Assembly: GCA_017471945.1 (NCBI GenBank)
Contig: JAFURH010000083.1
Location: 1-45,423 of the forward strand
From: Clostridia bacterium
Lineage (GTDB): Bacteria > Bacillota > Clostridia > Christensenellales > Borkfalkiaceae
DNA: 45,423 nucleotides
Direction: 5' to 3'
Position numbers and translations under genes: made by a program. Every line of letters starts with the position of its first letter. Within the stretch, counting starts at the first letter, position 1. The notes beneath the pieces are model-generated. The model was not told where the DNA came from. It did not search any database and saw nothing but the letters and a program-made list of their open reading frames with translations. This document shows, one piece after another, positions 29,931-38,063 of this stretch.

Positions 29931-32462
29931 TTACCACCCCTGTTCCGTTCTGTTGATGATATCCTCTTGCAAAGAGCGGGAAAGGGTCGTGAACAGCGCG
30001 CTATATCCCGCCACGCGCACCACGAGCGTTTTGTATTTTTCAGGGTGTTTTTGCGCGTCGAGCAAGGTTTCCTTGGTAACGACGTTAAACTGCATATGCA
30101 TACCCTTTTGATCGAAATACGAACGGATGAGCGCGACGAATTTGGTCAATCCCGACATACCCGCAAGCGCGGAAGGATGGAATTTTTGATTCAAAAGCGT
30201 ACCGTTGGAAGCGACGCCCTGTTCGAGCTTTGCCACCGAGTTCGCCGTCGCCGTAGGTCCTTTCACGTCGCGACCCGAAGCAGGGCCGATACCGTCCGCC
30301 ACGGGCGTGAAGGCAAGTCTGCCGTCGGGCGTTGCGCCCGTCTGACCGCCGAGGGGTACGTTCGCCGAAACGGGATACAAGCCCGCTTGGAATTTCCCGC
30401 CGCGATAGTTGGAATATTTCTCCACTTCTTTGGTATACGTGTTCGCAACGTCGCGCGCGAACATATCCGCTTCGTAAATATCGTTGCCGTATTTGGGGCA
30501 AGTTTCGTCGATCAAACGCTTGATCTCGCGGAATCTCGCCTTTCTTTCAGGATCGATCCCTTCTGCCGTCGTCACTTCGTGATAGATCATACGAATGACT
30601 TCTTCGTTGACCTCGATCCCCTCTTCTTTGAGCCCGATCGCGACCTCGCTTGTGATGCGTTCCGCTGCTTTGCCTTCGATACCGTACCCGAAATTCGCTT
30701 CGAGCGCGGCTTTGAATTCCGCCATCGTCACTTTCTTTTCGTCGAATACGAGCTGTTTGACCGCCAAAAGCCCGTCCGTATTATTCGCGATCCCGAAGCC
30801 CTGCGGGCCCGTGAAGTTATACACCGCGCCGCCCTCTTGTAAGGATTTTCCGCGCGCGATACAATCGTCCACCATACAGGACTGGAAGGGAAGAGGCATT
30901 CTCGTCGCGTGCGCCGCGTCGATCGCGTTATTCGCGTTGACGAGAAGCTTGATGAAATAACTTTGTTGCGTTTTATACGCGTTATAGAATTCCTCGAAGG
31001 AGGTCATTTTGGTCACGTCGCCCGTGTCGGGTCCGATCTTCACGCCTTTATCCACGCCGTTCGAGAATACGAGTTCGAGCGGACGGCACATATTGAAGAA
31101 CGCCGCGTCGTGCCAACCGTCCGTTTTGCCTGCCTTTTGGGGCTCTACGCAACCGATAATGCAATAATCCCGCGCGTCTTCGAGCGTAAGCCCGCGCGCC
31201 ATAATCGAAGGAATGATAATCTCGTCGTTATAATATGCGGGGAAGCCCGTGCCGAGGCGCGTAAGCGCCGCCGCTTTAACTAAAAGAGATTCGGGCGAGC
31301 CGTTCCATACGCGAATAGAAATGGAAGGCTGGGGCAGAGGCACGTGCATAGAAGCTTCGATACACATATACGAAAGGTCGTTCGTCGCGTCCATACCGTG
31401 GATGTCCTGCCCGCCGACGATCAGGTTCTGGAACATACCGTAACCCGCGAATCCGTCCGCGGAAACCGCGTCGCGTACCTTGTTGATATCGTTGAGTTTG
31501 ACCCAGATACAGTCGATAAGCTCCTGCGCTTGCTCCACCGTGAGCTTGCCCGCTTCGATATCCTTTTTATAATAAGGATACATATATTGATCGAATCTGC
31601 CGGGAGAAATGGAATGTCCGCTCGATTCTACCTGTAATAAAAGCTGTACGAACCAGAAGGACTGGCAGGCTTCGTGGAAGTCCGCCGCTGGGAATTCGGG
31701 CACGTGCGCGCAGTTTTTCGCGATCTTTTCAAGCTCTGCTTTTCGCACGGGGTCGGATTGCTTTTTCGCCATTTGAATGGCGAGGGTCGCGTATCTGTGC
31801 GCGTATTCGATCACCGCTTCGCACGATTCGATCACGGCGTATAAGAAATTACTTCTTTGCACGTAATCGCCGTCTGCTACGTCGAGCTTATCGAGCGCGG
31901 CTTGCGCTTCCGCGATAATTCCACGGTAGCCCTTGGCAAGCACTTTATCGTATTGCACGCAAACGTGACCGATCCCGTTATAGAAATAGTTCCCGGGCGT
32001 GAAAATGCCGTGTTTCGTGAACGCCGCGTACGCTTCGGGCGCCATATTCGCTTTGGCTAAGTCGCTGTTCGTTTTCCCTTTCCAGTAAGGATAGACTTCA
32101 CGGAGCTTTGCTTTCGTCTGCTCGCTGATATAAAAAGGGTCTGCGGCACGGGTTGCCACCGTGTCGAACTCCGCTTCCAGCCATTCGTAGGAATATTCGG
32201 GGAATACCTGACAACCGCGGGGGGCAATCGTTGCGCTCCCGACGACGAGTTCGTCCTCGCGAATGACGATGGGAATATGGCGAAGGATATGCGTAAACGC
32301 CGCGCTTCGGCGAAGAATGATAGGCAGGTCCTCCGTCGCTTTATAGCTTTCCGTTACGAGTACGCCGCGAGCCGATTCGATCTCGGGCATTTTTTCGTAT
32401 AAACGATCGATTAACTTGTCGATTCTCGAACTTTTTTCGAGCACGAATTTGATATTTTCCAT
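29931..32462 (-). CDS. B12-independent 1,2-propanediol dehydratase (glycyl radical enzyme)
   Basis: It converts (S)-1,2-propanediol to propionaldehyde and water inside the compartment. 843 residues. The active-site cysteine motif GCVEPQ has Cys438 and Glu440, and the glycyl radical loop RVAGYSALF has Gly819. Both are as in the diol/glycerol dehydratase branch of the family. Choline lyase and pyruvate formate-lyase are disfavoured by the neighbouring rhamnose, aldolase and PduP genes. The N-terminus begins directly with the catalytic domain (MENIKFVLEKSSRIDKLIDR), so there is no long encapsulation extension; how it is packed is unclear. Its activase gene follows. Confidence 0.9.
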   Translation of the reverse strand: MENIKFVLEKSSRIDKLIDRLYEKMPEIESARGVLVTESYKATEDLPIILRRSAAFTHILRHIPIVIREDELVVGSATIAPRGCQVFPEYSYEWLEAEFDTVATRAADPFYISEQTKAKLREVYPYWKGKTNSDLAKANMAPEAYAAFTKHGIFTPGNYFYNGIGHVCVQYDKVLAKGYRGIIAEAQAALDKLDVADGDYVQRSNFLYAVIESCEAVIEYAHRYATLAIQMAKKQSDPVRKAELEKIAKNCAHVPEFPAADFHEACQSFWFVQLLLQVESSGHSISPGRFDQYMYPYYKKDIEAGKLTVEQAQELIDCIWVKLNDINKVRDAVSADGFAGYGMFQNLIVGGQDIHGMDATNDLSYMCIEASMHVPLPQPSISIRVWNGSPESLLVKAAALTRLGTGFPAYYNDEIIIPSIMARGLTLEDARDYCIIGCVEPQKAGKTDGWHDAAFFNMCRPLELVFSNGVDKGVKIGPDTGDVTKMTSFEEFYNAYKTQQSYFIKLLVNANNAIDAAHATRMPLPFQSCMVDDCIARGKSLQEGGAVYNFTGPQGFGIANNTDGLLAVKQLVFDEKKVTMAEFKAALEANFGYGIEGKAAERITSEVAIGLKEEGIEVNEEVIRMIYHEVTTAEGIDPERKARFREIKRLIDETCPKYGNDIYEADMFARDVANTYTKEVEKYSNYRGGKFQAGLYPVSANVPLGGQTGATPDGRLAFTPVADGIGPASGRDVKGPTATANSVAKLEQGVASNGTLLNQKFHPSALAGMSGLTKFVALIRSYFDQKGMHMQFNVVTKETLLDAQKHPEKYKTLVVRVAGYSALFTTLSRSLQEDIINRTEQGW

Positions 32463-32496
32463 AGTCCGTCAACTCCAAACTATCTCTTTTTATTGA

Positions 32497-33042
32497 TTAT
32501 AACTGATTCCAAAGATCTTCGTGGGGTGCGGCGATCACAGAAGTAGAGGAAAGCGTACCCGTCGTTTTCGCGTACGAAGCGCCCGCTTCGACCGCCGCCG
32601 TTACGTCGCCGACCTCGCCCGTGATGAGTACGACCCCTTTTCCGCCCATACCGCGGGAAACGCGGAGATCGTAAATTTCCACTCTCGCGGTTTTGACGGC
32701 GATATCCGCCGCTTTGATCGAGGTTGCCGCCGAGAAGGTTTCAATAAGCCCCAACGAGCCTTTTTTCGCCGTCGTTTGCGTACCGAAAAGAGCGGTGATA
32801 ACCTGCTCGTCGATCCTGCCCATCACGGAAGAATCGATCACATACCCGTCGAAACGGGATAAAACGTGGTTGACCGCCGCCGTTACGTTGGAAATCGAGC
32901 CCGTCAAGATCATTTCGTATTTTCCGGGACAAGCGGGATGTGCGGAAACGAGCTCTACGCCCGCGCTTTTTAAAGCCGCGTCCGTCGCTTCTACGCCTTT
33001 GGGGATACTTTTCAGTTCAATTACGCCTACCGACTTAAACAT
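32497..33042 (-). CDS. BMC-T (tandem-domain) shell protein, PduT-like, lacking the Fe-S cysteine
   Basis: 181 residues with two BMC domains (about 1-90 and 95-181): SVGVIELKSIPKGVEATDAALKSA, then GSLGLIETFSAATSIKAADIAVK (quoted in part). It aligns along its length with PduT, keeping the CPGKYE loop (Cys38) and the RPHE-like APHEDLW end. In Salmonella/Citrobacter PduT, Cys108 at the trimer centre binds a 4Fe-4S cluster; the same numbered position here is Ser. It therefore probably cannot bind that cluster. Its start overlaps the PduS-like stop by 8 bases, and PduS is the known PduT partner. Confidence 0.92.
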   Translation of the reverse strand: MFKSVGVIELKSIPKGVEATDAALKSAGVELVSAHPACPGKYEMILTGSISNVTAAVNHVLSRFDGYVIDSSVMGRIDEQVITALFGTQTTAKKGSLGLIETFSAATSIKAADIAVKTARVEIYDLRVSRGMGGKGVVLITGEVGDVTAAVEAGASYAKTTGTLSSTSVIAAPHEDLWNQL

Positions 33043-34363
33043 TGTTGTTTACCTTGTCTATAATAATTTTATTTCCTTCGTCGAGCGTGATTCTGCCGCT
33101 TAACGAAGCGTATTGCGGAAGGGACAACCCCGCCGCGCTTTCTGCAATTTTATCTCCTCTCTCCACGAGATCGCCGTCTTTTACGATCGGGACGGAGGGT
33201 GCGCCAATATGCTGACGAAAAGTGATCTCCACACGCGGGAAATCGGTATCTTCGCCCACGAACTCGGCGACTTTATCGTATTTAAGAACGCCTAACACGC
33301 TCTCCCAGCGCTCGGACGGAACCATTCTGTAATCCCGTTCGGGAAGCGCGTCCACCGCTTCTTTGCCGACGAAACGCATTTTATTTTGTGCGAGCAGATT
33401 TTTATAGTTCGCGATCACGGCTTTGGGGGAAATGCCTTGATTGCACGCGAGCGATTCGCAGATCCCGCAAGCGCAACAAAGGGTTGCGGAAAGCACCATT
33501 TGCGGAAGCACGACCGCCGCGCCCATCGCCGTACGAACCATTTTATGCGGTTCGAGCGGATAGCCAAGGAGCGCTCTCGGGCACATATCCGTGCAACGCG
33601 TGCATTGACAGCACGCCGTTTCCGCACGAGCGACCGAACGCTCTACGTTTATTTTTTTGCTCTCGATCGCCTCGATATTCGAAGGCAAGATCAACAGTCC
33701 TTTCGTCGTTTTCGAAACCACGTACGTTTCGGGGTCTATCAATTTTCCCATTGACGGACCGCCGTCCAACACCTCGTGCGTTTCGGGAACGGTGACGCCG
33801 TATTTTTTGAACAGGTCGGCTACGGGCGTTCCGACGGGAACGCGCACGACGATCGCTTTTTCTATATCGCCGCCGATCGTCAGCCATTTCATCGTCACGT
33901 TCGTGCCGAATTTAAGCGCCGCCGCAACGTTATAAAGGGTTTCCACGTTGTAGACGATCACGCCCGAAGTGATAGGCAAATTGCCGGGCGTTACCACCCT
34001 GCCGAGAGCCTCGTAGATAAGGCTGATCTCGTCGCCCATCGGATACACGTTAGGCAGCACCTTTACGAGAATATTTTCCGCAAGGCGTTGTCCTTCCGTC
34101 CACCGCAATTTTTCTGCCGTGTGCCGTTTAATGCAAAGGAGCGCGCGGGGAATTTTCGCGTACTCCAAAACCGCCTTAATGCCCGCAAGGACCATAGGCG
34201 TTTCGCGTTTTAAAATAATATAATCGGTATAGAGAAGCGGCTCGCATTCCGCGCCGTTGATAAGAAGGGTATCCGCGCCTTCGGCAAGCTTTGCATACGC
34301 GGGAAATCCCGCGCCGCCAGCCCCTACGATCCCGGCTTCCTTCATTATTTCTTTGAGTTCCAT
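33035..34363 (-). CDS. PduS/RnfC-like flavin and iron-sulfur NADH dehydrogenase
   Basis: About 442 residues from MELKEIMKEAG. An upstream TTG would add nine residues without a better ribosome site. The N-terminal RnfC/NuoF-like domain has GIVGAGGAGFPAYAKL and INGAECEPLLYTDY. Two 4Fe-4S motifs follow (CCQCTRCTDMCPRA and CCACGICESLACNQG), then a C-terminal barrel (QHIGAPSVPIVKDGD). In Pdu compartments PduS oxidises or reduces nicotinamide and passes electrons through the shell with PduT. It would balance NAD between the two dehydrogenases here. It overlaps the BMC-T gene. Confidence 0.92.
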   Translation of the reverse strand: MELKEIMKEAGIVGAGGAGFPAYAKLAEGADTLLINGAECEPLLYTDYIILKRETPMVLAGIKAVLEYAKIPRALLCIKRHTAEKLRWTEGQRLAENILVKVLPNVYPMGDEISLIYEALGRVVTPGNLPITSGVIVYNVETLYNVAAALKFGTNVTMKWLTIGGDIEKAIVVRVPVGTPVADLFKKYGVTVPETHEVLDGGPSMGKLIDPETYVVSKTTKGLLILPSNIEAIESKKINVERSVARAETACCQCTRCTDMCPRALLGYPLEPHKMVRTAMGAAVVLPQMVLSATLCCACGICESLACNQGISPKAVIANYKNLLAQNKMRFVGKEAVDALPERDYRMVPSERWESVLGVLKYDKVAEFVGEDTDFPRVEITFRQHIGAPSVPIVKDGDLVERGDKIAESAAGLSLPQYASLSGRITLDEGNKIIIDKVNNNV

Positions 34364-34386
34364 TTTCTTCTCTCTTGCTTTCAAAT

Positions 34387-34635
34387 TCAATCGACGATAC
34401 CCACAATCACTGCGTCCGCGGGCGCGTTCACGTTATGCAACGCAAGGCGCGCAGAACTGCCCGTCGTGATGAGTACCGTTTCGCCGATACCCGCCCCAAC
34501 GCTGTCGATCGCGATGACGTATTCTCCCGTCAATTCGCCGTTTTTCATTATTTCTACTTCCATAAATTTGCTTCCGACGAGAGTTTCCTGTTTTCTCGTG
34601 GAAACGATAGTGCCTCTGATGATGCCTCTTAACAT
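34387..34635 (-). CDS. BMC-P pentameric vertex protein (EutN/CcmL family)
   Basis: 82 residues. The sequence MLRGIIRGTIVSTRKQETLVGSKFMEVE (quoted in part), then IDSVGAGIGETVLITTGSSARLA, is typical EutN/CcmL/PduN. Pentamers close the twelve vertices of the shell. It is one base after pduL and 23 bases before the PduS-like start, tightly packed. Only one vertex protein is found in the operon. Confidence 0.96.
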   Translation of the reverse strand: MLRGIIRGTIVSTRKQETLVGSKFMEVEIMKNGELTGEYVIAIDSVGAGIGETVLITTGSSARLALHNVNAPADAVIVGIVD

Positions 34636-34636
34636 A

Positions 34637-35305
34637 TTACTCCTTCACGACCTTTACTTTCGAGCCGTTTCCGATCCCGACTGCGTTCGCGTCGTCCGTA
34701 TCTACGTGCATTTCCAGTCTGAAATCCTTATGAACGCGTACCTGCACGTCGTACCATCTCGTTCTTCTCTTTCCGTCCACGTCCACCGTCACCGTGTCGC
34801 AATCCTTCACGTTAAAGCGAAGCGCGTCGTCGGGGGACATATGGATATGACGGTTTGCGATAATGCAACCTTCGGAAAGCTCCACCACGCCCTTAGGCCC
34901 AACGATACGGATACCCGCAGAGCCAGCGAGATTCCCCGATTCGCGAACGGGGGGCTTTACTTTAAGAACGTAGGAATCCGTCGCCGAAATTTCCACTTGG
35001 GATTTGCTTCTCAAAGGTCCTAACACGCGCACGTTTTCGATCGGACGAAGGGAAGGTCCTACGATCGTCAACACTTCCTTACACGCGTATTGACCTGGTT
35101 GCGACAAATCTTTGAGCGGGGTGAGCTCGTAGCCTGCGCCGTACAGCGTTTCGAGGTCCTCTCTGGTGAGGTGGATATGCCTGTTCGACACGCCCACGGG
35201 GACTTCGTTATTCGCGCCTGCGCTTTGCGATACGGGCGCTCCGCCTTCGATATCGGCAAGCACTTTTTTAACTAATTCGGCTATCTGTGCGTTTGAATAT
35301 TCCAT
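34637..35305 (-). CDS. pduL: Phosphate propanoyltransferase PduL with N-terminal encapsulation peptide
   Basis: It converts propionyl-CoA and phosphate to propionyl phosphate and recycles CoA inside the compartment. 222 residues. Two PTAC domains hold the zinc-binding His motifs GVSNRHIHLTREDL and IIANRHIHMSPDDA. The first 22 residues (YSNAQIAELVKKVLADIEGG) form an amphipathic helix followed by a Gly/Pro/Ser/Ala linker, an encapsulation peptide like those on the aldehyde and alcohol dehydrogenases here. It follows the shell genes after a strong hairpin. Confidence 0.94.
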   Translation of the reverse strand: MEYSNAQIAELVKKVLADIEGGAPVSQSAGANNEVPVGVSNRHIHLTREDLETLYGAGYELTPLKDLSQPGQYACKEVLTIVGPSLRPIENVRVLGPLRSKSQVEISATDSYVLKVKPPVRESGNLAGSAGIRIVGPKGVVELSEGCIIANRHIHMSPDDALRFNVKDCDTVTVDVDGKRRTRWYDVQVRVHKDFRLEMHVDTDDANAVGIGNGSKVKVVKE

Positions 35306-35357
35306 AATACGTTCCTTATTTTACCTAACTTACTTTTGATTTTTTGAAAAGGCTTGC

Positions 35358-35385
35358 CCGCAACGCCCAAGCGCGGGCGTTGCGG
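35358..35385 (-). promoter_or_regulatory. Strong intercistronic hairpin between pduL and the BMC-H genes
   Basis: Perfect 11-bp inverted repeat CCGCAACGCCC-aagcgc-GGGCGTTGCGG, not followed by a T-run on the minus strand. It lies in the 110-base gap after three consecutive BMC-H genes (transcription runs right to left: BMC-H, then pduL would be downstream only if read leftward from 35305). It is best read as a processing or stability element around the shell genes, not as a full terminator. Confidence 0.6.
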
Positions 35386-35415
35386 CTATTTCCTTTTCTC
35401 GCGTTCTTACCCTGA

Positions 35416-35688
35416 TTATTTGATCGAGGGAAGAAGTTTTTCCACGTCTGCGTGGGGTCTGGGAATTACGTGCGTCGCGATCACTTCGCCAAGAGAAGTA
35501 GCCGCAGCCGAGCCTGCTTCCACAGCCGCTTTCACAGCGCCTACGTCGCCGCGAACCATAACGCTTACCAAGCCGCTACCGATCTTTTCGCTGCCGATAA
35601 GGATAACGTTCGCCGCCTTGACCATAGCGTCCGCCGCTTCGATCGCCGCTACCAAGCCTCTCGTTTCAACCATACCTAATGCTTCCAT
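35416..35688 (-). CDS. BMC-H shell protein (PduA/PduJ type), copy 1
   Basis: 90 residues. The canonical hexameric shell protein: [28 protein letters not shown], the pore loop [22 protein letters not shown] and the closing [14 protein letters not shown] (quoted in part). It is nearly identical to the BMC-H at 36052-36327, with only two substitutions visible (Ile29/Val, Ser88/Ala). Long stretches of DNA are identical too, so one copy is a recent duplicate or they are homogenised by gene conversion. It should form the main facets of the shell. Confidence 0.97.
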   Translation of the reverse strand: MEALGMVETRGLVAAIEAADAMVKAANVILIGSEKIGSGLVSVMVRGDVGAVKAAVEAGSAAATSLGEVIATHVIPRPHADVEKLLPSIK

Positions 35689-35755
35689 TTGTGTATCCTC
35701 CTGATTTTTTTTGATACTTTTTTATTCTTTCAAAGCCGAAGCTTTAAAATTCCGT

Positions 35756-36028
35756 TTAGCCCGTCGTTAAGAATTTCATAACGTCGGGGTGCGGGCGCGC
35801 AATCACCTCGCACAATTTCACTTTGCCTACCTCCGCCGCTGCCGCCGCGCCTGCTTGCGCCGCCGCTTGCACCGCGGATACTTCGCCTTCGACGACCACG
35901 GTCACAAGCCGCCCGCCGAGGCGTTTTTCCACGTGAATAAGCTTTACGTCAGCTGCTTTTACCATAGCGTCAAGCCCGGTGATTGCGGCAACCATAGCCT
36001 GCACTTCGAGTAACGCAATTGCTTTCAT
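35756..36028 (-). CDS. BMC-H shell protein with GGR pore loop
   Basis: 90 residues with the normal BMC-H fold (MKAIALLEVQAMVAAITGLDAMVKAADVKLIHVEK, then VVVEGEVSAVQAAAQAG and VIARPHPDVMKFL, all quoted in part). Its pore loop reads RLGGRL where the neighbouring copies have KIGSGL. The hexamer pore would therefore be lined differently, probably with arginine, which may change which metabolite passes. It lies between the two near-identical BMC-H genes. Confidence 0.95.
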   Translation of the reverse strand: MKAIALLEVQAMVAAITGLDAMVKAADVKLIHVEKRLGGRLVTVVVEGEVSAVQAAAQAGAAAAAEVGKVKLCEVIARPHPDVMKFLTTG

Positions 36029-36051
36029 ACTAAAAACTTTTTATCCTTAAA

Positions 36052-36327
36052 TTATTTGATAGCGGGAAGAAGTTTTTCAACGTCTGCGTGGGGACGAGGA
36101 ATTACGTGCGTCGCGATCACTTCGCCAAGAGAAGTAGCCGCAGCCGAGCCTGCTTCCACAGCCGCTTTCACAGCGCCTACGTCGCCGCGAACCATAACGC
36201 TTACTAAGCCGCTACCGATCTTTTCGCTACCGATCAAAACGACGTTCGCCGCCTTAACCATTGCATCCGCAGCCTCGATCGCCGCTACCAAGCCTCTCGT
36301 TTCAACCATACCTAATGCTTCCATCAT
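36052..36327 (-). CDS. BMC-H shell protein (PduA/PduJ type), copy 2
   Basis: 91 residues, or 90 if the second ATG at 36324 is used. TAAGGAG precedes both. It is nearly identical to the protein at 35416-35688, with KIGSG pore loop and [14 protein letters not shown] end. See copy 1 for the differences. High dosage of one shell type is common in BMC operons. Confidence 0.97.
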   Translation of the reverse strand: MMEALGMVETRGLVAAIEAADAMVKAANVVLIGSEKIGSGLVSVMVRGDVGAVKAAVEAGSAAATSLGEVIATHVIPRPHADVEKLLPAIK

Positions 36328-36366
36328 AATTTTGTTTCTCCTTAAAATTTATTTTTTAATTTTTTT

Positions 36367-36684
36367 TTATCTTAATTTGTCTTTGCCGAGCGCGCTCAAA
36401 TGGGCAAACCATTCGATATCCTCGCTCTGGCGCGCGATAATTTTGTGGGTAATGTAGAGGTTTCTCTTTTCCGCCTCCGCTTTCCCCGCGGCTACCGCCG
36501 CTTCCACCGCCGCCGCCGTGCCTTCCGCTTTGATCGCCATCACGAGGGGTACTTCCGCAGAATCGCCTGCGGCGGGTTTGTTTTTGTCGATCGCCACGAT
36601 CTTTACGTCCGCGGCTTTCGCCATTTTATCGGCTACCACGATCGAGGTCGTGAAACCGAATACTTCAATCATACCAAGAGCCAT
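36367..36684 (-). CDS. Divergent BMC-H-like shell protein with enlarged pore loop
   Basis: About 105 residues from MALGMIEVFGF (AGAGG site upstream). The BMC fold is clear at both ends (MALGMIEVFGFTTSIVVADKMAKAADV; VMAIKAEGTAAAVEAAVAAGKAEAE, quoted in part). The usual short pore loop (KIGSG) is replaced by a longer KNKPAAGDSAEV segment, and the C-terminus extends past the usual RPH motif to HLSALGKDKLR. This type of BMC-H with altered pore may form special pores or act as a minor shell part. First BMC-H gene after the alcohol dehydrogenase. Confidence 0.88.
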   Translation of the reverse strand: MALGMIEVFGFTTSIVVADKMAKAADVKIVAIDKNKPAAGDSAEVPLVMAIKAEGTAAAVEAAVAAGKAEAEKRNLYITHKIIARQSEDIEWFAHLSALGKDKLR

Positions 36685-36720
36685 AATCAACCTCTTTGTT
36701 TTTCTTTATCCGTCCTTTCG

Positions 36721-36842
36721 TAAAATGCAAAGATGCGAGAAAGGCAAGGCGTGCGAAGATTTCTTGCAGGGAGCGTACTTTTCCGTACGCGAGCAAAAGA
36801 AATTAAGCACAACGAAGCATTTCAAAGTATATTTGCATTTTA
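36721..36842. repeat. 122-bp imperfect palindrome between alcohol dehydrogenase and BMC-H genes
   Basis: Perfect 11-bp ends TAAAATGCAAA (36721-36731) / TTTGCATTTTA (36832-36842) frame partly complementary arms (GTGCgaagATTTCTTGC against GCaaAAGAAATtaaGCAC) and a central hairpin GCGTAC-ttttcc-GTACGC. The right end includes the alcohol dehydrogenase stop codon. The sequence resembles an intergenic repeat I recall from many gut Clostridia. As RNA it would be a long stem-loop just before the shell genes. Confidence 0.75.
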
Positions 36843-38039
36843 CTCCGCTACGTAGCAGATCTTGATCCCCTTCTGCGCCACGTTCACTTCCATCGCCTCG
36901 TTGAGCTTGTCGAGCGGGAAGGTGTGCGTGATCAGATCTTTGATGGGAATGTTCATTTCTCTTGCCTGACGAAGGAACGCCATCGTCGTGGGATAATCGT
37001 CCGCCGAATAGTCCCAAGAACCGACGAGGTTGATTTCCTTATTACACATAGCAAAATGCGGGTTCACGTTGTAGTCGCCGTTGTTTACGAAGAAGCCCAT
37101 TTCGCAGAGCCCGCCGCCGCGACGGATATATTCGTAGATGTCCTTTGCCGCCGCAGGAGCGCCCGTGCATTGGAATGCGAAGTCCGCGCCCACGCCGTTG
37201 GCTACGCTCTTGACGAGCTTGACTCTCTCTTCGAGGGTGGGAACTTCTTTGAAGTTGATCACCGTTTTTGCGCCGAGCTTTTTCGCCATTTCAAGCCGCA
37301 TCGGCGTGCCGTCGATCGCGATAATGTGATTGATACCCGCCGCGCGCAGTACGCTGATCATTACGAGCCCTACGGGACCGAGCCCTTGAATGAGGACTTT
37401 GGAATTGAAGTTCAAAAGCCCCGTCGTGTTCGCTCTCTTCAAAGCGTGTACGCAAACGCACGCAAGCTCCAAAAGCATTCTTTCCTTTAAGTCGAGGTCG
37501 TTTACCACGAAATACGTAGCGCCCTTACCTCTGATCAAAAGGTGGGTTGCGAACCAACCCGTGAGGGGCTGAGAGTCGCTGTGAGGAATCAACCCGAACA
37601 CGCCCTGCTTATCGCAAAGGTTGGTGTTTGCGGGGTGATTGCGACAAATATGACATTCGCCGCAGCTGATAACGCTGGTTACCACCTTGTCGCCGACCTT
37701 AATGGGCTTGCCCGACGTGTCAAATTTGACGTTTTTACCGAGCGCAATAATTTCGCCCGTGCCTTCGTGTCCGAGGGTTACGGGAATGATCCCGAAAGGA
37801 TCGCCCTTCCATTCGTGCACGTCCGTGCCGCAAACGCCGCAGCCTTCGACCTTGACGAGAATATCGTCGTCTTGGAGCGCGGGAATTGCAAACTCTTTGA
37901 CTTCGATCTTCTTCGCCGCCGTCAGCATCGCGACTTTCGCCGTCTTGGGGATAGGTCCGTTCGCTTTTGCAGACGAGCTTCCCATTTCACCGAGAATTTT
38001 GCGGACGAGGTTTTCAATTTGAGAAGACGTAATATCCAT
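36840..38039 (-). CDS. Zinc alcohol dehydrogenase with N-terminal encapsulation peptide
   Basis: 399 residues. The first 20 residues (MDITSSQIENLVRKILGEMG) are an encapsulation peptide, followed by a Ser/Ala/Pro linker. A medium-chain zinc dehydrogenase follows: catalytic zinc GCGVCGTDVHEWKG and GHEGTGEI, structural zinc Cys4 (CGECHICRNHPANTNLC), Rossmann loop QGLGPVGLV. It would reduce propionaldehyde to propanol and regenerate NAD+. As the only alcohol dehydrogenase in the operon it may also reduce lactaldehyde to propanediol. It is not the iron-dependent PduQ type. Confidence 0.93.
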   Translation of the reverse strand: MDITSSQIENLVRKILGEMGSSSAKANGPIPKTAKVAMLTAAKKIEVKEFAIPALQDDDILVKVEGCGVCGTDVHEWKGDPFGIIPVTLGHEGTGEIIALGKNVKFDTSGKPIKVGDKVVTSVISCGECHICRNHPANTNLCDKQGVFGLIPHSDSQPLTGWFATHLLIRGKGATYFVVNDLDLKERMLLELACVCVHALKRANTTGLLNFNSKVLIQGLGPVGLVMISVLRAAGINHIIAIDGTPMRLEMAKKLGAKTVINFKEVPTLEERVKLVKSVANGVGADFAFQCTGAPAAAKDIYEYIRRGGGLCEMGFFVNNGDYNVNPHFAMCNKEINLVGSWDYSADDYPTTMAFLRQAREMNIPIKDLITHTFPLDKLNEAMEVNVAQKGIKICYVAE

Positions 38040-38063
38040 TTCTTTTCTCCTTTCTTTTTTTCG

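Noticed and set aside
29871..30842. A 323-codon plus-strand frame
   Set aside because: Antisense shadow of the dehydratase and activase genes; no ribosome binding site.
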